64,000 nt of DNA. Source: Eulemur rufifrons. Its lineage: Eukaryota; Chordata; Mammalia; Primates; Lemuridae. The stretch covers positions 69,569,001 through 69,633,000 of the forward strand of contig NC_090999.1 of NCBI RefSeq assembly GCF_041146395.1, in the 5' to 3' direction. The notes under the pieces are model-generated. The model saw only the letters and a program-made list of their open reading frames with translations. It did no database searches and was not told where the DNA came from. The position numbers were made by a program, and so were the translations under genes. Shown piece after piece: positions 1-13,265 of the stretch. The first letter of the stretch is position 1; each line of letters starts with the position of its first letter.

Positions 1-2534
1 ATCTATCATCTGTTTTCTATCTATATATTTATCTCTCATTCTATATATCTATGATATGTAGCACATCAGATAATCCAAATATAAAATTTAGAAAATAATA
101 TCGATTGGACAATTTCTCTAATTCTACCAGCTTTTGTTTACCTTAATGAAGTTTCAAGTGTTATCACTATTCTTCTTTATGTGATATTAAAAGGGGTTAA
201 ATTTAGCTCAGATATGGTACTATTTTGACTCTCCCATAAATTGTATGTAAAGTTTAAAAGTATTCTACAATACAGCTACTATGGAATTCACCATTACCTA
301 TTGATTCAGTTGAATATTGTTCAGCAACTTTTTAAAGGTGACTGAATCTGTAGACATTTAGCTAATTATTTAAGGTATGTAGATGTTTGCTGTGTTCTGG
401 TTAGTGTATAGCAGACTCTCAGAGAGTTCGTGACACTTAACTAATACTTTAAAATGACCAATAATATCTTCTTAAAATGTATTATGTGTTATATCTAAAG
501 ATTAGTAATCTACATAGAGTTATTCTGTAACACCTCAAAGATTTCAAGTAAAATTCTGAGTTTGAATAGCCTCATTCAGTGCTGGCAGCATTCCTTATTC
601 TCTCAAAATTTCTATAAATCCCTCTGCATTATTTGACATAATAGAACTAGCCATAGACTAATATTTTTAATTTGTTATGTGTCTTTGGATACTTTATGTT
701 TAGTGATTATTCCTAACCCCATATAGCACAAGTTTTCATTTAAGAAGGAATGTAGACATTCATTTCTGTAACTGGGAAGTACTCATCAGTGACCCATGAT
801 TAGCATCATTAAAATTTATTGTATGAATAAAATAATGTAATAAGTTATGGCTTTTCATAAAATAACTTAATATTTAACTTTTAACAGATTATATTCTTTT
901 TAAATGTTTTCAAGAATAATATGAAATCAATGTGTTTCTAAATTTGAGGGAATTATTTCTAGAGGCCCCTAAATTCACTGATATTATAAGTACTAGCATA
1001 AAGTAGTGTTTTAGTGCTTTACAATTTTAAAATCACATACATTTTATCTTCTTTCTGCCTGCACACATCATTACTATTGATGTTAGAAGTGTAGCATGAG
1101 TCAAAGGAACATTTGGAATTTCCCTTTTATTAGTTAATGAAACAAAGCTATAAGGCTTAAAATTACACTTCTCCATGCTTAACAATACCAGAGACACAGA
1201 TGTTATTTGAAGAATGAAATAAATTATCCCAGAGAGGAAAAAGAGAATATTGGAAATTGAATTATATATGTAACTGAATAGTATTTTGTACAGATCATGA
1301 TCTGTGCCTGCTCTACTGATGAGGAATCTCACAGAGGGAAATCATAGTTTCCTGCAGTTTTAAGATAGTCCATCCAGAGTATTCAAAATTCCTATCAATC
1401 TTTGAAGAAATAAGTCTAAGAAATAATACTAAAATAGTATGTCCTCTTATGCTCACATTTGCTTTTCTTCTCAAGCAGGTGGGAGAGAGTATATAACTGA
1501 CACATCAATGGCCAATTAAATTAGTCAAAATCTTGCCTCTCTTTAGCTAAATGACAAAATCATTAATGTCACAAGAACTTTATCATCCTTTATAACCTTC
1601 CTTATCAGAGAGAATTGCAGGGCAAAAAATAAGTTATTTTTAACTTGAGTCTATGATTGATTTCCCTTATTTTTCTATCTGAGCCAAGCTTCTTTCTTTG
1701 CAAGTTGGCATTTGCTTATTAAGGAAACATGCACTAGGTATTTTAAGGGTTTCATATATAAAAACATTGATCATACTGCACTTGACACTGTTACTTGAAT
1801 TACAGTTTTAGACCTTTTTGATAAGAAATAAAAATTTTACTCTTAGGTTTATTTTTATGTTATTTAGGTATCTATGTACATGAGATCTAGATTTTACAAA
1901 TCAGTTCAATATTGAGTCACTCATTAGGCAATCAATATTAGGCTTTAATTTATGTTTGTATATTTATGCTCACTTTTTATTACTTTAAGCATCATGTAAT
2001 ATTGACCGGGGTCCTTTGTGCATAATATCCCACTGAAATAATCATTTAATGTAATCAATTAATTAATGATACAAATGGCCACTGAGAGAGTAATCTCTTG
2101 TAGGAAAGGAAATGCATGACAGTGCATGTGTCTATACATGTGCAAATGTATAACATTGTCACCTTTCACAGGCTTATTATAAAATATTTTGTGTGAGATA
2201 TTAAAAATAACATTCTCCAAAACTATACTACAGAGGACAATAATGCCATTTATATGCCCCTTGCCTCATTCCCCAATAGGACAACCATTTGGAACAAGAG
2301 ATTTCCATTTGCATGTTATAATAAATTCTGTACATTGTTAAAGAATACAGCTTATTATTTCTTTAAAGCCCTTTCAAAAAAAAAGGTTACAGTAAAAATC
2401 TAATTAATGTTGAATGAAGATTTCATCTAAAATAATGGTTTGGTTTATAAAGTTAGAGGGCAACCTGAACTAATACCTGGGTGAATGTAATTCTTAAGGA
2501 GTCACTTCACTAATTAATGCCCAACGCAAGCAGA

Positions 2535-2559
2535 CTCTCTCTCTCTCTCTCTCTCTCTC
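2535..2559. repeat. (CT)n microsatellite
   Basis: About 12 uninterrupted CT units in intron 3. It is followed about 70 bases later by a short CCAA tetranucleotide run (2627-2646). Confidence 0.95.
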
Positions 2560-4088
2560 AACAAACTTGTTATCTAATAGGAAAATTGAGAAACAAATAA
2601 ACAAACTTGAAACACAGGCTATATGGTCAACCAACCAACCAACCATCCATTTCTATAGCTATGCAGATATACGCAAAATATATCTACATGAGAAGTTTGA
2701 GATATTCTAAAAATTGTTAGTAAAATTTTGTAATAATGTTAACCAGTTGAGCATGGTTAGGAAATTATTTCAAGGAAGAATGAGGTTTGATTGATTTTTA
2801 AGGCAAAAGTTTTTCTGGACTTTCTAGGATGGAGGAGGTACATGTGAAATAACAAACGGCCACACACACTTGGGGAAAGAAAGACAGCCGGCACACAACC
2901 ATGAGCCAGAATGCTGTGAGAAAGACAAGAGCTGTAAGGAAGCATGGAAGTCAGGTACGATAATATGTCATTGAAGATCTTGTCTCCACAATGAAGTGAT
3001 TAATTTGTTGATATTCATAAGTTAGATTAGATTTTTTTTTCAAAGGTTGTTACAAATCTAAGACGGTTAAGATGTAACACAATATGACCTTGAAATATAT
3101 ATATATCATATGGAGGAAAGATAATATCAGAAAAAAATAATAAAAATGTCTATAGGATGAACACTCATATATGAGTCTAAAGAATTCTCTTTTATTATTA
3201 AAATTATTACCATGTAGTCTTTGATTTTTGTCTCATACACTCTACATTTAAATTATTTCTACCTATCAATTACAAATTGGCATCTTTGAGATAAAATCAA
3301 CTTATTTTTGTCTTCAAGGAAAAATGGGCATCATTGAGTTCTGCTTTATTCCTCCCTCTTTACTAAGCCTGACATAATTCTTTGACTTTAGAGATTCCCA
3401 TTTCTATTAATGAACTATTCAAAAGGATCTAACTTGCAGCTAGTTTAGGCACTGGGAGAATTTGTTTTCATTATTAACATTGCCAGACACAGCAGCTCAT
3501 TTTCTGGCTCACTAGTTTGAAGGATATGTTCTTAGGAGTGTCCTAATTAATAAAATGAGGGATATGGAGTCACATGCCCTTTGGCAAGAAGCGACAGTCT
3601 TTATTTAGAAGCCACAGTTTTTATTCATTACTTTTGCTTATTTTTTTTTTTCATTTAGAATGATGGTTCTTAAGTACTAACTGAACTTTGCCACAGCCAT
3701 CCAGTATTCAATAATAACCAACTATCAGTATCTTGCTATGCTTTCTACAGTAAAAAAACCCACATTTTTCAGTCCACAAATAGAAAAAGCATCCAAGTAT
3801 GTCCACTATTAAATATTGTAGAATAAGTAAGTGATCATCATACAAGTCCATAATAAAAGTGACAAAACGAAACTCAAAGAAATGAGTTCCCCAACTAGGT
3901 GTTAAATAACAAAGATGATTTTTCTTCTGCTGCCTTTGTTTCAAAAAAGTGGACACTTTCTAAAATTGTTTCTTATAAAATCCAGTATTTTTCTTGGATA
4001 ATCAGAAAATTTGGGCTGCACTTCCCTAGCACATACTTTAACCTAGAACATTCCAACTTCTATTTTTGGAAAACAGTAAAAATGTGCA

Positions 4089-4246
4089 GGAAAGAAAAGA
4101 AAGAATGAAAAAATGAAAGAAAAAGAAAGAAAGAAAGAGACAGAAAGAGGAAGGAAAGAAAGAAGGAAGGAAGGAAGGAAGCAAGGGAGGGAGGAAGGGA
4201 GGAACCAAAGAAGGAAGGAAGGAAGGGAAAGAAAATAAAGAAAAAA
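4089..4246. repeat. Purine (GAAA/GGAA)n tract
   Basis: About 160 bases of almost pure purine on the plus strand, grading from GAAA-type to GGAA/GGGA-type units. It is an imperfect microsatellite. Open frames over it encode only Lys/Glu-rich or Ser/Phe/Leu-rich low complexity. Confidence 0.93.
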
Positions 4247-7200
4247 ATTTCTAGTAGGTTTTAGATTTATAGGAATGTATATGAAAAATACACAATGATA
4301 TTCCAAGCCATAACTATATTTGTATCTATCTACCCATATAAAATTTAGCAAACCTAACTAGCTTTTCTTTAAGTTTATAAACTCTGGTTGAACTGTAAAA
4401 GTACTTTTGTATTAAAAACTATAGAAATAAGTATACATTGAATTGAGATTGTTAAAATTTTTTGTGGAATATATACTTATATAATAACTCTCATTTAGTT
4501 CATCTGAAGCCTTTAGTTTTCTGAGAATAGAAATCTCCTGGAAACTACCAGTAAGAGAAGATACTAGTTGATCAACTATTTCAACATTATTCTCAAAGTT
4601 TTCAAAGTATTTTTCCACACTATTTAATATTGTTAGTTATCTGGGCAAAAATTGTACCTTTTAAATTTTGAATGTGTAGATAGTACACTCATGAAGTCTA
4701 AAAGAAGGTAAACTCACAATGCACAAAAAAGTGTGACATAATGTAACTATGGACTTACTAAGGTTCCCACTTAAAGAAATGGTAAAGCAATTCCTCCCAG
4801 TGCACTGCTAAAACATTAGACCTTAGTTGATTGAAAATAGTGACAACAGGCACTCAGATGTATCCGACAGTTCTCAGTAAGGTAAATTAAGAATTTAGGA
4901 CCCACAGAGTATGGAGTAAAAACAGGTAAACAAGTTTACTGGACATCATTGGAGTTGGCTTGCTCTAGGAATGATCAAAGAATATGCCAAGGTTGGAGTG
5001 GGAGTTTATTAATCTAAGGCAGGTTATAGGGTTTTAATTCTATAAAGAAGGCATGAAATTGGGTGCCCAAAACATAAAAGAAAGAAAAAAGCATATATGC
5101 ATTAGCCAAGTCCCTGGAGTCTAGGTATTTTGCTGGAGGAGCACCAGGAGTAGCTCAGCAGTGATCTAAATGGTCAGCAGTCTGTAGTAGAACTGTGAGA
5201 GCCATGCTGCCAGTTATCTTACTGTTGCTGCTTAGCTGGCGAAAGAGAAAATGGTCTTTAATTTTAGAATAAGAGAGGTCAGCAGTAAGACTTTGTGAAA
5301 TCAAAATTTCATTCATGGGTAGACCAGAGCACAGTAATCTGAAAACCTATAGGCTGGCCAAAGCTAATTACAGACAAGTGAGATAAAGTGCAAGATATAT
5401 AGCATTCGAAACTGACGACAGGAGAAATGAAAACGAGAGGCTGTACTATAAAGCAAGGTGAAACACCAGTCACTCTTAAGACACAGAAAGTGTGTAGGAA
5501 CTCACTTATTGGAGACACAATAGCATGAGATAAGAACTCAGCAGTTTGGGAATTGGAATAATGCAAAGAATTAGGGCATTAGAATTTCAATAGAAATTAG
5601 AGTAACAAAGCCAGAGCAGGAAGCAGGAAGCAGTATCAATGAACTAATATAAAATAGGGAAACTACTGTCATCAGGCCTCTTTCATTGCCCAGATTGTAA
5701 AAGCCATCTTCCTTTCAGAGTCAGAGGGGGGCCAAATCTTATGGCTTAGACAAGCTTCAATGCCAAGCTTAGAGGGATGCAGAAACAAGAAGTCAATCAC
5801 ATTTGGACCCAGTTTTACTCTAGTATTATTCACCTTTTAAAATACCTTTCTTTGCATTGCAAGAAGTTTAATTATGCCTTGAGATCTTTACTTCCTTATT
5901 TTATCTGCCCTGTGATTGGGGTCACTTCAGAAATTCTAGAAGCCGTACATTTCCTTCAAAACTATACTTCACACAGTCCTCAATGTTTGAAGCTCATTAC
6001 TTCTACTTCCATTGTCATATCCTCATCAAATATTTTTACCTCCTCTTTGTACACAATTTTCTTTGTATATCTATATGTCTGCAGAGCTTTCCTCTCAGTC
6101 CAATCAAGTTAAGAGTTCAGATTTCTATGGGCTCAACTGGTGTCAAATCAATCTCTGACCCTCCACTCAATTGAGCAAAGGCAAGATAAAAAGGTAAAAT
6201 GTTTGCAATTACATTCATTATTATTAATTGTATTTATTTGATAATGTTCAATTTTTCACGGATATTACTGTTTTATAAAAAAAAAGTAGCTGCCTACTTA
6301 TAATACATATATAATTATTTTTATTTTTAAGATTTCACTTCTCAAAGATTTTTTCGAGATCTGTAGTTTCACAGGCTGCATGCCAGCATATCTTCAAGGA
6401 ACTTTAGGTATTTGTCAACATGTCAACTCAGCATATCTATCTTTTTATTGGACAACTTCATATTTCAATATTTGTGTTTTATTCATTCAGAAAAATCTTC
6501 TAAGGACCTAGAATTAACTAAAACCAGCCAAAAACTGTACAGATATGATAATTGGGAATTAAAAACTGCTAATATCGATGATGTCATAACAATTCCATTT
6601 CTACTCGAGGTTTTTTTTTCTTAGATAATAAAAATTAACCAAACATATAATTATCAAATGCCTTTTGACCATTTCTGAAAACCAAACAGGAATGTTTAAT
6701 TATGTAAGAAAAAAAAAATGGAAATATACTCACAAACACAAATACTACATATAAAGAATAATGGAGGCAATTTGGCCCAAGGTATCAAGTATAAACTTGG
6801 TAAATTATGCTCTTAGAATCTGCTAAATAGCTATCAGTGACAGAGTAAAATTAACTTACATTGATTACATCACTGTATAGTAATGTTCATAATCTTTATA
6901 CAAATTTACACAAAACTAATACATATAAAGAAGAGATATTAGGAAAAATATTTTTATGTGTGAATATTAAATCTAATAAAATTGCCATTCACCTCCTCCA
7001 ATCCCACCCAAAAATCTGCTGTGAATCTTATTGCTACAATAAGATCACTTTTCTTTCAATGACACAATTATTACAATTTTCTATTCCAGGGTAAATGTGA
7101 ATTTGAATACTACACAGAAAAGGATATCATAAATATTTGTTTGAGCTTTTAATAATACTTGGTATTAAATTTAAACATTTCTGCCAGTTTTCTCTCCCTG

Positions 7201-7252
7201 AGTAAAACATCTTTGAAGAAATTACAATCTCTAGGAACAGAATAAAGCTCAC

Positions 7253-7510
7253 CTTATTACAAAATTGTGACTGTCAATCTCTTTTCCACATTCACTATCT
7301 AGAAGAATGCCAGAATTTCCAACAACTGCACAGGTCTTAAACCTGCGATTTTTCATTGGTGAAACTTCAGGTAGGAGACTATGTAGATTATGAGAAATAT
7401 TTAGTGTCCGGCGCCTGTCGAGCACATAGTGTATGACATCACCAGGCTTAAAACTGCTCTTGACCACTGAGACATCTCTTTCTGCATCTAAGAAACGAAG
7501 TATGTTCTTC
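7253..7510 (-). CDS. ST8SIA4: ST8SIA4 coding exon 3 (polybasic region, first half of sialylmotif L)
   Basis: The 258-nt exon encodes residues 82-168, with codons split at both ends. It opens with [13 protein letters not shown], part of the polybasic region used for acceptor recognition. The sequon N119-I-S follows. Then comes the first half of sialylmotif L, from about residue 139: [13 protein letters not shown] continuing to SHNFVI. This is the CMP-sialic-acid-binding motif of sialyltransferases. Cys142 and Cys156, both used in disulfides in this family, are present. The acceptor AG is at 7512-7511 and the donor GTGAGC begins at 7252. Intron 3 cuts sialylmotif L in two, so the second half must be on the next exon outside the window. 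Exon 3 is also a symmetric phase-2 exon. No disabling change is seen. Confidence 0.97.
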
Positions 7511-8562
7511 CTATATTTGAAATACAAGCAAATTTTTACATTAATGACAGCATATCCAAGAACTGGTGATATTATTTACAAAGTAACATATGATGAAATA
7601 TAAATTAGGAACCTACTAATCTTAAATTTTCAGGTGGTAATTAAATCAACAAATTAAGCAGATTCTACAGAAAACAGAATGTCTTAAAAAGCATTTGCAG
7701 AGTTTCTTAATGATTTTGTAAATAGACATAGTATACACACGTATTAGTGGAGTGAAAAAAGCTAAAGTATTTAGAAAAATCAATTTATTAAATAAAATAA
7801 ATACAATTGCTAAGACTTGACTTTTCATAACTAGTTATTCTGCTAGCTTCAGTAGATTTTCTATAGTCATATATTTTAATATTGTCTGGTTAGGGTGAAT
7901 TGGAATTTCTTGAATTTTTTTTAAATTGTACCAAAGTTAACACTATTAAAAGGATTGAACTTCCACACATATATATATACACATTTATCCAAATAATCTG
8001 TACATTATAATTATCTGAAGAAGAATTAACACTATAGCACCAAATGTATATAAAAGTTCTCTTCTAAGCTCAATAGTCCAGGAGGTAAGATGGGTACATC
8101 AGAGGAAAAAAATGAATAGCTATAACATTGGATTATGTATGGTAGAATTAGCAAACTGCTCCTTAGTTTCATTTCTTTCCTTCTTCCTTCTATTATTTGA
8201 ACACTCTAAGTTTTACTGGCCACCTGGATGCTCAGCTAGAATATTTGCAAGTTTCCAAACCCAAGTACAGCTGGGTTTGGTCATGCCAATTAATTTCCTT
8301 AAATGGGATGTGAATGGATCATGTGATTTTATATGAGAGAGAAATAAACTTCCAACTTGTATCGCCGCTGTATTTAAGGTTTCTTTTTTCATGGAAACTT
8401 AGCCTACCTCGTACCTAATAATAGATAAATTGATAACAGATGTGAGATGCTACATAAACCTAAAACATATACATATGTTAAGTAGTTAGATGATGGAAAA
8501 GATAATTAAACATAGCTGGCTGAAAAGCTGGCGACCCTTGGTATGACATAGAAAAGCACCTG

Positions 8563-8862
8563 CTGTGTGCAGTGGCTCGCACTTGTACTCCTAGCACTTT
8601 GGGAGGCCAAGGCAAGAGGATCACTTGAGGCCAGGAGTCTGAGACCAGTCTAAGCAACATAGAGAGACAAAAAAATAGAAAAATCAGTTGGGCATGGTGG
8701 TGCGCACCTGCAGTCCCAGGTACTCAGGAGGCTGAGGTGGGAGGATCCCTTGAGCCCAGAAGTTTGAGATTGCAGTGAGCTATGATGTCACCACTGCACT
8801 CTACCCTAGGTAGCAGAGTGAGACCCAATCTCAAAAAAAAAAAAAAAAAAATTAAACCAAAT
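8563..8862 (+). mobile_element. Dimeric Alu SINE with target-site duplication
   Basis: The two-arm Alu structure is clear. There is a left arm with the box-B-like region and GGGAGGCCAAGGC, a middle A-rich linker (around 8670-8690), and a right arm ending in a pure A run (8833-8850) plus an A-rich tail. Flanking 14-bp copies at 8549-8562 and 8863-8876 (TAGAAAA, then one mismatch, then CACCTG) are the target-site duplication. Sequence details such as GAGCTATGATG in the right arm suggest an old (AluJ-like) or strepsirrhine-type copy. It lies antisense to ST8SIA4 within intron 2. Confidence 0.96.
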
Positions 8863-11800
8863 TAGAAAACCACCTGATAAAGCTATTGTCTGCAATAATT
8901 TGGAAGTTGTGGCTTATATCTAACAAATGTGTTGTTTTTGGTGGAATGGTTAAAAAGTGTATGTTGGTTTAAGTTGGCCTCTCCTTTTATGGAGGCACTA
9001 AAAGAGGTGAACTCAAGCATGGAATAGCCAACATGTAAGCCAAGATGGAAAGGAATACATCTCTGGCAATGACCTATAATCCAAATTGAGAGTCTAGTGA
9101 TTGGGACCTCTTGAATATTTCTGTACCCCAACTAACAAAATATAAGGCTATAAATTGGAGCTATACCAGCAGCAACAGGGATATTGTCTTTCACATGAGT
9201 CTGTAGATTCAAAGGACTTCACAGTGGCTGGCATGAAATTGAGGAAAGGGAGGGGTAGGTCAGAATAATTAGAGGAGAGTCAGAACTCTTAAGAACTGTG
9301 TTCAGAAGAAATCTTTGGATGTGGTTATTTAAGGCTGGCACTAACTACAGGGAAATAGCCCAAGAGTCTAGTTAGTTTTTGAGGGAATTATATTGCCAAA
9401 GAAATTATGAACCCAGCCTACAAAAGTCTGAAATTGTTTTATCCTCAGGCTACCAAACATATACGAGCAAAAAGCAATCTAAAAAGCTCTACAACTAGGC
9501 TAGAAATTGGATATTCTTTACTAAAATGCTCTTACTTCAAGTTTGCATTTTCAAAGCAATAAAAACAATCTCATTATTTCATTATAACATTTAATATATG
9601 ACAGACTTATTTTTACTTTAGTGCTATTATTGTTTAAGCTCTATCATAATTGATAAATTTTATTACTGAGCACAACATCTAACCAAATCCCTTGACTCCA
9701 TCAAAAGAGTAATTCTCCAACCGAGACTTAAAAGCAGAAGCATGATTAGCAAGGAGGGATGGAAAGTAGCTCACTAGTAGCTTTCCTTTTTTTTCTCTTA
9801 ATTTGGGTTTGCTCTAAATAGTTTCCAGTTTATTGTGTGATCTAACTAGAAAACCAAGTGATTCAAAACTTTGTTTTATCAGATTTCATACACAAGAGAT
9901 ATGTCCACTGGATCTCTGAAAAACAATATTTTCTGAATTTTTTTCTCAAATATTCTGAATATCAGGGTTCATATAGGGTGGAATTTGTACAGGAAACTCT
10001 AAAAATACCCTACAAATGAAATAAAAAAAATTGATAGAAATACAATTAGACACCGTAGCAATTTATCTTAACAAATTACAGGTTATATAAGAAGAGAATT
10101 ATAGTTGAAATCAGCAATAGTAGGGCTTATGAATTACAGAAAATGGAAAAGTATTTAATTATGTCAAGCACATAGTGATTCTTCACAAACTTTAACAACT
10201 AGCACTAAAAGTGGCAACACACAGAAACTTTTGGACACACTTATTAACTAACACTTATTTGTCTAGGAAAATTTAAGTAATATGTGACACCTGCATTTCA
10301 ACAAAAATTTCTCATTTCCTGTGAAGATGACAAGACTGACTTTAACATAGAGACTGCACGGATGTGGTTAACCCATCAAAGTAGATGGTGTACTATTTTC
10401 TTTTGAATATGATTTAAATGGGTTGCAATAAATGTATTTGAAGATATGTACTCAGAAGTAGTGGTATGCTTGCATGCTTGAAGTGAGTAGATTAGAGGTC
10501 CAGATTCAAAAGAAGGTTCTGTAGCTTGGCAATCCAAAAGGGAAAATCCTTTTTACTTGGTCCAAAAAGATAACACTTGCATGCTTGTCAACTAATAGTA
10601 AGAGGGACTTTCCAATGACAGCACCTATTCTGTGTTATAGAAAGTCAGCAGCAAAAATACTTTAAAACATGTCTTTCAAATTCCTGAGTATAGACATCTT
10701 TATTTTATTCACTCTCAGGGAAAAATGATATAAAAAAGAGGACTATAAGAGTTCAGCAAAGTTTTTAAAAGACATCATGCTATTTAACTCTTGGAAGAAA
10801 ATAGTGCTTAATGAGATAAATAATTATTAGGTACAGACGATAATTGTTATGATTGCTTCCAATGTTAAGTTATAGGTTCAGCAGTAGTTTATTTTATTAA
10901 ATGGAAACAGTAAAAATAGTAAAAGTTATTTTCAAAACAATAAAAAGTACCAACTCACATAAACTGATATATAAAAACATAAAAAGTTTCTTGGGGCAAA
11001 ATTAAGAATAATTGTTAGTGCAGAATCTGCACTTTTAAACTGAAAAAGGAAAAAGGGGAAACCTTGAATGACTCCAGTATGTTTTCTTTTCTTATATTTA
11101 AGCAAACTTTTAGTTTCTACTTTATAGGAACTCAAAACGTAGGAAATTCTCTGAGATAAGATTCCTGGTGTAGGATGCAAAAAAAGACCAAAAACAATTA
11201 GTGTAAGTGAATAATATTGTGATTTAAGTGCTTGATATTTTTTGGAAACAGTGTAAAAATGTTAGATTTTTACCCCTCCCCCAAGCAGGCTGAAAACATT
11301 TTTTAGATTACAGATTTAATGAACTGCAAATAACTGTGGAATTGATAAGTCCAGTTGTTGTTCAGACTATAAACATGTAAAAAATTAAAGCTAATTCTCA
11401 AATATAATTAGCTAAATGTCATGGGAAGCATAAAAATTCATATATGCATTGAACTGAAACAACACTTTATCAACAAGGAGAATATATATGCTTTTGCTCA
11501 GAGCTCAGATGATAACGAATATGAATTTAATTTTGTTTAACCTGTTACTTTCCTTCATAAATGAAAGAGACAGAAAGAAAACTCAGACTTACATCTAGAC
11601 TCTAAAGAAACATTAATCAACAAAAGCTAATATTTAATATGCAGGCTCTACCAGCGTCAATTTTCCTTATATGTGGCCAAGTTATCACCAGATATTCAGA
11701 GAAGGTAGTTGTGTTTTCTGTACATGACTTAAAAGAACAAATAAAGGACACTTCATAGGTCTTTTTGTGATCATAATGCAACTTTTGAAACCTCATTAAA

Positions 11801-12466
11801 TAAGCAGGCACTTAAATTCAGCAACTGTTTTAATGTTAAAGATAACTGAAAGAATCTCAAAATATGTTTCACTTTTAGTGAGACTAAAAGTCTTAGTCAT
11901 AAAAACTATTTTTGTTAGGCAATATTGGCTTAAACTGAAAGGTTGGTTTAGACAGTTAAACTGACAAAAATCGACTCGATACAGAAACTTTTAACTGAAT
12001 TTTCAACTACAACTTCCTTTTTAACATCACCCATTACTTAAAATAGCAAGCAGAGTTCCAGAGAATTAATTCACTAAACATTGTTATCACTTGTGAAATG
12101 TCAACTATAGCTAACCTATCATCAGGTGCCACTCTTTTTTCTCTGTAGGTTTTTTATTTTCAGCAACAAACATACATGCCACAAGTAAAATTTAATCGAA
12201 ATGACATTGTTAACTCTATCAGAAAGTACTGTGTGACAGACCTTAGTGTTAGAATGTATCATAAATTCAGAAGTAAATTAGGTTATGATACATATATTAG
12301 GAGTCAGTTTTAGCAAACTTTAAACAATGACTCCAGACTGCTCCTCCAAAAAAAAAAAAAAAAAAAAACCTCTATATCAATTCAACCGGTACTGACATAG
12401 TTCAATAAAAGGAAAAAAACGAAGTTAAGAGATGATAAATGTTTCAATAAGCCTATAAAAAGCAGA

Positions 12467-12712
12467 CAGGGCCAGGCATGACGTCTCATGCCTGTAATCC
12501 CAACACTTTGGGAGGTAGAGGCCGAAGGATCACTTGAGGCCAGGAATTCAAGACCAGCTGGGCAACATAGTGAGACTCCGCCCCCCCCACCCTCCATCTC
12601 TAAAAAAAGTTTTCTTTTTTTAAATTCTCTGGGCGTGGTGGTCCATCAATACAGTCCTAGCTACTCATATTCCAACCTGGGCAGCAAAGCTAGACTCTGC
12701 CTCTAACAAAAA
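12467..12712 (+). mobile_element. Alu SINE with shortened right arm
   Basis: The left arm is complete. A CCCCCCCC interruption occurs near its end, then a linker, then a right arm with an internal deletion that joins TAGCTACT directly to a CCTGGGCAGCAAAG-type segment. The 10-mer AAAAAGCAGA flanks it at 12457-12466 and 12711-12720, consistent with a target-site duplication overlapping the A tail. It lies in ST8SIA4 intron 2, antisense to the gene. Confidence 0.9.
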
Positions 12713-13159
12713 AAAGCAGAGAGAACAAACAATTTTTTGTCTGAAAAGATTATTTTTACAAGGCAACTTGCCTCAAAGCTCTAAAAAACAAAACCTTTAG
12801 CTTGTTTAGGACTTCTGAACTTAAGAGTTCTAGCTGTTATAAAAACAATATTTTAGTATCAAAATAAAAATCATAAACAAATACAACTAAATGAAAAGGC
12901 AAAATTGTCCCACAATACTTACAAATATTTTTTTTTTCTTTAACTTACACCTAAGACTGCCATTTGATAGCTGGCCCAGAATTTGGTAATATTAGATGAA
13001 TAATATCTTATATTTTGTTATTTTAGTGCAAAATAAAACCATGTACCCCACAGAGATACATTTGACGGTATGCATTTTGAGTATTAAAATATACTCTTTG
13101 TAATTTGATTTCCTCTATAAAGAAAAAAAAATACTCTTCCAAGAAATTTGTTTTGTAAT

Positions 13160-13265
13160 AAGACTCTGGTTCTATGGTCAAACAGGCATGGATTTGAATC
13201 TTGACTCTGCCACTAATAAATTTGTGATCCAAGATTAGCTCTACTGGTCACTTATTGATCAAAGT
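13160..13265 (+). mobile_element. MIR SINE fragment
   Basis: Contains the MIR core phrases around 13188-13230 (GGATTTGAATC followed by a CTCTGCCACTAA-type segment), diverged as expected for this pre-eutherian SINE. Ends are approximate. Confidence 0.75.

Larger units (their letters stand above)
1..7252 (-). other. ST8SIA4: ST8SIA4 intron 3 (partial; left end outside window)
   Basis: AT-rich intronic sequence with no recognisable exon on either strand. Apart from the simple repeats listed separately it holds a degenerate TATC-type tract at 1-60. Longer stretches, for example 4900-5760, read like old decayed dispersed repeat, but I cannot assign them to a family. The short open frames here have no start context, domain or family resemblance. 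Confidence 0.85.

Noticed and set aside
4043..4351. 102-codon minus-strand frame rich in Ser, Phe and Leu
   Set aside because: It is the complement of the GAAA/GGAA tract and so only reflects simple repeat.
1..7252. Next ST8SIA4 exon (second half of sialylmotif L) in the left part of the window
   Set aside because: None of the minus-strand translations here resemble the expected continuation. The long open frames are low-complexity or unrelated, so the exon must be outside.
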